DNA from: Spirochaetaceae bacterium
GTDB lineage: Bacteria; Spirochaetota; Spirochaetia; Treponematales; Breznakiellaceae
DNA: 11,013 nt
Direction of reading: 5' to 3'
NCBI GenBank assembly: GCA_031258335.1
Contig: JAIRMY010000151.1
Coordinates: 1-11,013, forward strand
Shown: positions 5,903 through 11,013 of the stretch, one piece after another
Layout of the letters: each line of letters begins with the position of its first letter
How positions within the stretch are numbered: the stretch's first letter is position 1
Notes under the pieces: generated by a model
What the model was told of the DNA's origin: nothing
The model's database searches: none
The model's input: the letters and a program-made list of their open reading frames with translations, nothing else
Translations under genes and position numbers: made by a program

Positions 5903-8593
5903 ATGTCAGAAGCGCTTCTTAAAGATGTACAAAATATGCTGAACGAAGAAAAGTTCACGAGAGCTACCCTCAGCAACTATTCTATCGACAGGTTCAAGGA
6001 ACTTGATTTGGTGCTTGAACGCGCCCGTGCCCTGCGCGCCTACGCCGATATGAAAAATATATGCGATGAACACCTGAGCCATTCAAAAAACAGCATCATG
6101 GCCGTTTATTTTTCCGGCATGATAGCGCTTTCCCAGCAGATGATAGACGATGCGGCGCTTGTCAGCCTGGTCGGGATTTTTGTCGATAACCATAAATGGA
6201 ATATCGTAAAATATCTTTGTGAACGTATACTTGAATACGGCGAATCAAAATTCGCGCTTCGTACGCTCGGTGAATGTTACAAAAATGACGGCGAAGAAGA
6301 AAAACTATTCGACGTATGGAAGCGGCTCGTAAAAATAGACACGGAAGAAAGCGACATAACTAAGCTGCTCGCCGAACGCGCCGAAAAACAGAGTGATCTT
6401 GACGAAGCGGTGGATTACTTCAAAAAAGCGTTGCACCGCTGTATAAACAAACAGTTGTTTACGAATGTACGGGAAATATGGCTTAAACTCATTGACTACA
6501 ATCCTGAAGAGATTGATTTTTTTCTTTCTGTGCAGAACAAAGTGGCAAAGAATATAAGCCCGGACAAAGCGGCGCTGCTGCTCAACGATGTTTACAATTC
6601 ATGCAAGAAACGCGGCGACATCAATACGTCAATTACAATACTAAAACTGATACTGAATTATGATGAGCGCGACAACTTTGCAAGAAAAGCGATAACAGAA
6701 TGTTTTCGCCTGAAATACGCCCATCACAGCCAGTTAGAAGAGTATATCAGGGTATCAAACCTGACGCAGAATTGGCGGCACGTTCACGAAGCGATACAGG
6801 ATTTCGAAAAGCATATAGCGTTCGACAAGGGTAATTTTGTTTTTCACAGAACCTGGGGCGTAGGGCGCATAGCCAAAGTCGAAGGCGATGACATAGTAAT
6901 AGATTTTGCAAAAAAACGCGCCCATGGAATGTCGCTTAAAATGGCCGTTGACGCGCTGCAAACGCTGGATAAATCGCATATTTGGGTTTTGAAGGCGACG
7001 ATGAGCAGGGAAGGCCTGTACGAAAAAGTAAAAACCGATATTGATTGGACGCTGAAAACAATAATCAAAAGTTTTGATAATCTTTGCGATATTAAACGTA
7101 TAAAAAGCGAACTTGTTCCGTCCGTGCTTTCACCCGGAGAATGGACCACGTGGAATGCCAAGGCGCACACCATCCTGAAAAATGAGCCTTCGTTTGGCGT
7201 AAGCCCTGATAACATAAACGTATACACAGTGCGCGAACATTCTTTGAGCAAGGAAGAAAAATTGTACGCCGAATTCAAGGCCGAGAAAAAATTCTTTGCA
7301 AGGCTTTCTTTGGTCAGGGAATTCGCGCGGGAAATAAAAAATATAGAGCCTGATTCCGAGTATTTTAGCGAGATGACCTCATTCTTTGCCGGTTACCTGA
7401 AGCCCAGTATGCCGGTAAATGAATTCGCGGTAACTTCGTATCTTTTGCTTAAAGAGCTTGCTTCTTCGCATACATTTTTGAGCCCTCTCTTGCAGTTGAA
7501 TTTTACAGGATTATTCGAGCGCATTGACAGCCTGCCATCGTTGTTTCAGCGCCTAAAAGATGAAAAGACAAAAAAAGATTTTCTTTCCCAAATTAAACTT
7601 TTTATACCTCAATGGCAGGATATTTATATAACCTTGTTTCCGTACGCGTTGCTTGAATCTATCATTGAGGACCTTAAAGAGACAGGCTGTACGGATAAAA
7701 TTGTTTCGATGATACGGAATTGTTTTGAAAATTACAGGGATAACCGCGAAGCCGTTGTCTGGTTCTACAGAAATTACAAAGAAGATCCGCTGTTTATCGA
7801 GGCGGACTTAAGCGATGAAAAAATAATCATCACCCTGATACACCTCTTAGAATTAACTTACCGCGAAATAGACAATAACCGCGATACTACAGCCAATAAA
7901 AAAATTAACAGGCAGGTATACGCGATTCTGTTCAAGGAAAATCTTCTGGATGATTATATCGCGGGCGCGAACCGCGATGCTATTGTGCGTATTTTTACCC
8001 TTGCAGAAGACGTAAAAGACCTTGATCCCGCGGACAAACTCAAACTGAAAAACCGCATACTCGACAAATACCCCGACTTTAAATTCCTTGGAGCGGTCGA
8101 AAAGGATACGGTTACGCGCACGCTTGTCGTTACCGCCGCAAAATACGATGAAAAGCAGAAACAGCTTGAACGCATAATGACGGAAGATATTCCCGCAAAC
8201 TCAAAAGAAATCGCTTTTGCCCTGTCTTTGGGAGACCTGCGTGAAAACGCCGAGTACAAGGCCGCCAAGGAAAAACAGGAGATTTTAAACTCGACTGTCG
8301 CTAAACTAAAAAACGAAATAGAACGCGCCCAGCTTTTCGATCCCGCCGCAGTAAACGCTTCCCGCGTTTCATTTGGGACCGTGGTTACGCTCTACAACGA
8401 AGCAAACAACGCCGATGAAGCGTATACGATTCTGGGACCCTGGGAATCCGACCCGGACAACAAAGTTATCTCGTACCTGTCGCCGTTTGGCAATTCGCTC
8501 ATGAACAAACGCATAGGCGAAAAATTTAGTTTTGCGATAAACGACGAAAAAGTAACGTATACGGTAAAAGGCATCACCGCCGCAAAATGGTAA
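5903..8593 (+). CDS. greA: Spirochaete-type transcription elongation factor GreA with long N-terminal extension
   Basis: GreA enters the RNA polymerase secondary channel and stimulates cleavage of backtracked transcripts. Only the C-terminal 150 of 896 residues are classical GreA. The coiled coil (about 747-820) includes SLGDLRENAEYKAAKEKQ, with the tip acids Asp778 and Glu781 matching E. coli Asp41 and Glu44. The FKBP-like domain (about 822-896) runs from VSFGTVVTLYNE to the end. Residues 1-300 are a helical repeat-like solenoid (for example DLDEAVDYFKKALH). About 308-355 (GNFVFHRTWGVGRIAKVEGD) resemble a small Tudor/CarD-like barrel, and 360-740 are helical again. Such large GreA proteins are known in Treponema and Borrelia; the role of the extension is not established. 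ATG 5903 follows a good GGAAGGA. It lies between the TPR gene (23 bp) and cca (30 bp). Its base composition is more AT-rich than that of cimA or cca. Confidence 0.9.
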   Translation: MSEALLKDVQNMLNEEKFTRATLSNYSIDRFKELDLVLERARALRAYADMKNICDEHLSHSKNSIMAVYFSGMIALSQQMIDDAALVSLVGIFVDNHKWNIVKYLCERILEYGESKFALRTLGECYKNDGEEEKLFDVWKRLVKIDTEESDITKLLAERAEKQSDLDEAVDYFKKALHRCINKQLFTNVREIWLKLIDYNPEEIDFFLSVQNKVAKNISPDKAALLLNDVYNSCKKRGDINTSITILKLILNYDERDNFARKAITECFRLKYAHHSQLEEYIRVSNLTQNWRHVHEAIQDFEKHIAFDKGNFVFHRTWGVGRIAKVEGDDIVIDFAKKRAHGMSLKMAVDALQTLDKSHIWVLKATMSREGLYEKVKTDIDWTLKTIIKSFDNLCDIKRIKSELVPSVLSPGEWTTWNAKAHTILKNEPSFGVSPDNINVYTVREHSLSKEEKLYAEFKAEKKFFARLSLVREFAREIKNIEPDSEYFSEMTSFFAGYLKPSMPVNEFAVTSYLLLKELASSHTFLSPLLQLNFTGLFERIDSLPSLFQRLKDEKTKKDFLSQIKLFIPQWQDIYITLFPYALLESIIEDLKETGCTDKIVSMIRNCFENYRDNREAVVWFYRNYKEDPLFIEADLSDEKIIITLIHLLELTYREIDNNRDTTANKKINRQVYAILFKENLLDDYIAGANRDAIVRIFTLAEDVKDLDPADKLKLKNRILDKYPDFKFLGAVEKDTVTRTLVVTAAKYDEKQKQLERIMTEDIPANSKEIAFALSLGDLRENAEYKAAKEKQEILNSTVAKLKNEIERAQLFDPAAVNASRVSFGTVVTLYNEANNADEAYTILGPWESDPDNKVISYLSPFGNSLMNKRIGEKFSFAINDEKVTYTVKGITAAKW

Positions 8594-8623
8594 CCCGCCG
8601 GCTAAGGGCGCGCTCGAATTGAG

Positions 8624-9967
8624 ATGAACAGGATAGTCGTTCCGCCGCTGTTGAAGGAAATCGCAAGTATCTTTGCCTCGCACGGCAGAGGCGCGTTTTT
8701 GGCTGGCGGAGCGGTGCGCGATATGTTGCGGGGCGCACGCTGCGCCGACTACGACATCGCAAGCGACGCGCCGCCCGAAGAAATTATGCGGATGTTTCCC
8801 GCCGTCATACCCACAGGGATAAAGCACGGCACGGTTACCATACGTTACAAAAAACATTCCATCGAGGTTACGACATTTAGGCACGACGGCGTTTACCATG
8901 ACGGCAGGCGGCCCGGCAGCGTAAGCTACGCCGCCACCATAGAGGAAGACCTGTCGCGCCGCGATTTCACGATGAACGCCATCGCCGCCGAACTGCCCGG
9001 CGGACGCATTGTAGACCCGTTTGAAGGCAGAGCCGACATCGTTAAAAAAATTATACGCTGCGTAGGACGCGCCGCCGACCGGCTGAACGAAGACGGACTG
9101 CGCTCCCTGCGGGCGCTGCGCTTCGCCTCGCAACTCGGCTTTGAACTCGACGCAGAACTCCTTCGCGCCATAGAGGAAAATCCCGCCATGATACTCCCCG
9201 TTTCCGTTGAACGTGTAAAGATGGAATTCGACAAGATAATAGCCTCGGCAAAGCCTTCGACGGCGCTGCTGTACATGGAAAAATGCCGCCTGCTTGAAAT
9301 GATACTCCCTGAACTTTCGCGCTGCCGGGGCGTTGAACAAAAGGGATACCACCGTTTTGACGTGCTGACGCACAGCCTGCTTGCCTGCGACTACGCCGCC
9401 CACCGGGGATACGGTCAAAACGTGAGGCTTGCCGCCTTGTTCCACGATATAGGAAAGCCGGGTACGGCAAAACTTGATAACACGGGCATCTGGACCTTCC
9501 ACGGTCATGAACGTCTATCCGCGGAACTTACACGGGCGCTGCTCTCAAGGCTGCGTTACTCCAACGCGGAGATAGCCTCGACAGTTCATCTTGTTCGTGA
9601 ACACATGTTTCACTATACAGATTCATTCGGCGACAGCGCGGTACGCCGCTTTGTGCGCCGTGTCGGTGAGGAAAATCTCCGCGATCTGTTCGATCTCCGC
9701 AGGGCGGACTCGTTCGCCATGACCGGAGTTGAACCGCCTTTGGAACTGTGCCTTGATTTCAGAGACCGCATAGCCTCCGTCCTCGAAAAAAGCCGCGCCT
9801 TCTCGTTAAAAGACCTCGCGGTAAACGGCCATGACCTGATCGAAGCCGGAATTCCCGCCGGCAAACACTTAGGGATAGTCTTAAACAGCCTGCTTGAAGC
9901 TGTCATTGACGACCCTGAATTGAACAACAGGGAAAAACTCCTACAAATAGCCCACCAGTGGGTTTAA
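8624..9967 (+). CDS. cca: tRNA CCA-adding nucleotidyltransferase with HD domain
   Basis: Adds or repairs the 3'-terminal CCA of tRNAs using CTP and ATP without a template, in the cytosol. The 447-residue product is a class II nucleotidyltransferase. It has FLAGGAVRD (25-33), metal-binding DYD (Asp42, Asp44), RRDFTMNA (112-119), DPFEGRADI (131-139) and EDGLRSLRALRFASQLGFEL (156-175). An HD domain follows, with His250, His274-Asp275 (LFHDIGKP) and HGHE (293-296); many bacterial CCA enzymes carry one with phosphatase or phosphodiesterase activity. A poly(A) polymerase or split A-adding enzyme is the alternative, since these share the core motifs. ATG 8624 has only a weak ribosome binding site and starts 30 bp after greA, which suggests coupled expression. 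Confidence 0.88.
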   Translation: MNRIVVPPLLKEIASIFASHGRGAFLAGGAVRDMLRGARCADYDIASDAPPEEIMRMFPAVIPTGIKHGTVTIRYKKHSIEVTTFRHDGVYHDGRRPGSVSYAATIEEDLSRRDFTMNAIAAELPGGRIVDPFEGRADIVKKIIRCVGRAADRLNEDGLRSLRALRFASQLGFELDAELLRAIEENPAMILPVSVERVKMEFDKIIASAKPSTALLYMEKCRLLEMILPELSRCRGVEQKGYHRFDVLTHSLLACDYAAHRGYGQNVRLAALFHDIGKPGTAKLDNTGIWTFHGHERLSAELTRALLSRLRYSNAEIASTVHLVREHMFHYTDSFGDSAVRRFVRRVGEENLRDLFDLRRADSFAMTGVEPPLELCLDFRDRIASVLEKSRAFSLKDLAVNGHDLIEAGIPAGKHLGIVLNSLLEAVIDDPELNNREKLLQIAHQWV

Positions 9968-9975
9968 AGTCCGCT

Positions 9976-9997
9976 CCGCGCCCGCTGGCGGGCGCGG
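9976..9997. terminator. GC-rich hairpin after cca (possible terminator without T tract)
   Basis: CCGCGCCCGC (9976-9985) and GCGGGCGCGG (9988-9997) form a perfect 10-bp stem around TG, nine bases after the cca stop codon. No run of T follows, so it is not a textbook intrinsic terminator. It could still pause transcription, protect the mRNA 3' end, or be a repeat. Confidence 0.4.
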
Positions 9998-10025
9998 CTG
10001 ATAGTGTCTGCCCACTCAAACAAAC

Positions 10026-10070
10026 AGTAAAATGAAGTTTTCCTTGCAAAGGAAAACTTCATGGTTTACT
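10026..10070. promoter_or_regulatory. Large inverted repeat upstream of the sulfite-reductase-like gene
   Basis: ATGAAGTTTTCCTT (10032-10045) and AAGGAAAACTTCAT (10049-10062) are perfect 14-bp arms around GCA. After a two-base bulge (GG at 10063-10064) the stem continues with AGTAAA (10026-10031) against TTTACT (10065-10070), 20 pairs in all. It covers the candidate -35 and part of the -10 of the next gene, so it may be an operator. A transcribed hairpin or a small mobile-element relic are alternatives. Confidence 0.6.
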
Positions 10071-10072
10071 AT
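10044..10072 (+). promoter_or_regulatory. Candidate promoter of the sulfite-reductase-like gene
   Basis: TTGCAA (10044-10049), a 17-bp spacer and TACTAT (10067-10072); an overlapping TATATA at 10070-10075 is a second possible -10. The -35 sits at the centre of the large inverted repeat. The start site near 10080 would give a leader of about 40 nt before ATG 10121. Confidence 0.4.
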
Positions 10073-10093
10073 ATATTTAAGGGTTTCAAAATA

Positions 10094-10105
10094 TTGATTA
10101 ATCAA
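10094..10105. promoter_or_regulatory. 12-bp perfect palindrome before the ribosome binding site
   Basis: TTGATTAATCAA is a perfect palindrome ending three bases before the TTGGAGG ribosome-binding region of the gene at 10121. Its half site resembles the TTGAT of FNR-type sites, but the spacer is two bases instead of four, so an FNR site is not claimed. Confidence 0.35.
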
Positions 10106-10120
10106 ATTGGAGGAAAACAA

Positions 10121-10798
10121 ATGGAAATTGACGCGGCGGCATTAAAAAGCAAAGGCTTTTTTCAACAGGCGCAAAAAGACAAATTTTCACTGCGGCTTTG
10201 CTTTTCCGGCGGGACTATAGACACAGACTGCCTAAGAAAAGCGGTAGAGATAGCGGATAAATACGGCAATGAACAGATACACTTTACTACCCGCCAGCAG
10301 ATAGAAATTCCGCATATCGCGGCTGAAAACGTAGAGTCCGTCCAAAAATTGTTGTCGGAGTCCGGCATAAAAACTTTTATCGGGGGGCCGCGCGTCAGAA
10401 CCGTCGTGGCTTGTATGGGCGCCGCGGTTTGCAAGTTCGGACAAATAGACACCTTTGCCCTGGCAAAAGAAATTCATGACAGGTATTTTGGACGCGAGCT
10501 CCCTGCAAAATTAAAAATCGCGCTTACAGGCTGTAAAAACAATTGCGCCAAAGTAGAAGCCAGCGACATAGGCGTCAGAGGCGTAAAAGACGGCTACCAA
10601 CTGTATTTTGGCGGCTGCTTTGGGCATGAAACACGGATAGGTACGCCGATTTTGCCCGTCCTTGCGGAAAAAGAAAAAGTGTTGGATGCCATTGACCGCA
10701 CGATAAACTTTTTTGCGGACAACGCGGTAAAAGGCGAACGTCTTGGGAGACTGCTCGACAGGGTAGGCATAGATCAATTTAAAAAAACGCTGGAATAG
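10121..10798 (+). CDS. Small siroheme/4Fe-4S sulfite/nitrite-reductase-like protein
   Basis: A 225-residue stand-alone relative of the sulfite/nitrite reductase catalytic half. The N-terminal part has the ferredoxin-like half-domain, including the FTTRQQIEIPHI segment that in this family lines the siroheme pocket. It is followed by the four-Cys cluster motif: Cys98 and Cys104 in ACMGAAVCKFG, Cys138 and Cys142 in LTGCKNNCAK, then the typical GVRG turn. Full-length reductases are 400-600 residues with two repeats; this resembles the short Dsr-like proteins of anaerobes, whose substrate is mostly unknown. ATG 10121 follows GGAGG at 7 bases; the in-frame ATG 10061 lies inside the large hairpin and lacks a ribosome binding site. 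No partner flavin or NADH subunit is visible here. Cofactor binding is likely; sulfite as substrate is only inferred. Confidence 0.82.
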   Translation: MEIDAAALKSKGFFQQAQKDKFSLRLCFSGGTIDTDCLRKAVEIADKYGNEQIHFTTRQQIEIPHIAAENVESVQKLLSESGIKTFIGGPRVRTVVACMGAAVCKFGQIDTFALAKEIHDRYFGRELPAKLKIALTGCKNNCAKVEASDIGVRGVKDGYQLYFGGCFGHETRIGTPILPVLAEKEKVLDAIDRTINFFADNAVKGERLGRLLDRVGIDQFKKTLE

Positions 10799-10807
10799 GA
10801 TGAAATT

Positions 10808-11013
10808 TTGGAACCGGAGTTCGTCTTTCGTGATACGGCTTTCAAACACAATCTAGATGAAGCGGATATTCGTCATGCTTTTGAAACCGCCCGCTATATG
10901 GGCCGGTGCGGCGACCGCGAAAACGTGTACTTGCTGTTGGGTTTTGACACAAAGACAAATCCTGTCGAAATACTGTATAATGAATTCGGGGAGAACGGGG
11001 TAAACGTGTTCCA
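10808..11013 (+). CDS. Toxin-like protein, 5' part (continues beyond window)
   Basis: The visible 68 residues read FVFRDTAFKHNLDEADIRHA at the start and later NVYLLLGFDTKTNPVEILYN and NGVNVFH. The beta-strand pattern and small size recall RelE/BrnT-like toxins (a YLLIGFD strand followed by an EVLYN strand), but the family is named here from resemblance only. The start is probably TTG 10808: AGGA at 10797-10800, overlapping the previous stop codon, lies 7 bases before it. ATG 10800 is in another frame that soon meets a stop. It begins 9 bases after the reductase-like gene, so the two may be cotranscribed. Its N-terminus matches the truncated toxin stub at 4429. An antitoxin would be expected just past the window end. 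Confidence 0.55.
   Translation, partial: MEPEFVFRDTAFKHNLDEADIRHAFETARYMGRCGDRENVYLLLGFDTKTNPVEILYNEFGENGVNVF

Noticed and set aside
8369..9508. A 379-codon open frame on the minus strand across the end of greA and most of cca.
   Set aside because: It lies antisense to two well-supported genes, has no recognisable domain and reads as low-complexity artefact sequence; third-position bias of the real genes explains the absence of stops.
10094..10105. TTGATTAATCAA as an FNR/CRP-type site.
   Set aside because: FNR sites need four bases between TTGAT and ATCAA; only two are present.
10061..10120. In-frame upstream ATG at 10061 as the start of the reductase-like gene.
   Set aside because: It lies inside the large hairpin and upstream of the predicted transcript start, without a ribosome binding site; ATG 10121 has a strong GGAGG and family-like start.
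10796..10810. Readthrough of the TAG joining the reductase-like and toxin-like frames, which are in the same phase.
   Set aside because: A separate ribosome binding site (AGGA) and a TTG start explain the second gene; no stop-codon recoding signal was seen.

Overview
The window reads as a chromosomal segment of a spirochaete, most likely a Treponema relative with mid GC content. The main evidence is the roughly 900-residue GreA at 5903-8593. It carries an ordinary GreA coiled coil and FKBP-like domain only in its last 150 residues, behind a long helical extension, an architecture I know from Treponema and Borrelia. A citramalate synthase and fatty-acid synthesis genes point to a metabolically richer spirochaete than the obligate pathogens. 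The species cannot be fixed from the sequence.

Layout. 1-1263 (+) is the 3' part of a citramalate synthase gene (cimA). It converges on, and overlaps by 15 bp, the end of a minus-strand fabG-fabF operon (3282-1249). That operon has a good sigma70-type promoter at 3409-3381 and a dyad at its start site. 3283-3697 holds no intact gene. It contains this promoter, a probable decayed C-terminal fragment of a CorC/HlyC-type CBS protein (3432-3587) and a GC-rich set of nested inverted repeats (3612-3673). 3698-4192 (-) encodes a small lipoprotein of unknown function. 4193-4428 holds promoters for the genes on either side.

4429-4797 (+) is a composite gene: the first 32 codons of a toxin-like protein run in frame into an antitoxin-like protein, so it looks like a toxin-antitoxin pair that lost most of its toxin by deletion. 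Then comes a three-gene plus-strand run: a TPR protein (4926-5879), the large greA (5903-8593) and a tRNA CCA-adding enzyme (8624-9967). The run has a promoter at 4767-4794 and a leader that can form two mutually exclusive hairpins.

9968-10120 is an intergenic region with three dyads: a GC-rich hairpin, a very strong 14+6 bp hairpin that overlaps a candidate -35 box, and a 12-bp palindrome. It precedes a stand-alone siroheme/4Fe-4S sulfite-reductase-like protein (10121-10798). Nine bases further on begins the partial gene of a second member of the same toxin-like family (10808 to the window end).

Functionally the window combines branched-chain amino-acid synthesis (CimA), type II fatty-acid elongation (FabG, FabF), transcription elongation (GreA), tRNA 3'-end maturation (Cca) and a probable redox protein. 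Accessory traces of two copies of one toxin-like family are interspersed. No rRNA, tRNA, CRISPR array, insertion sequence or complete novel system was recognised.
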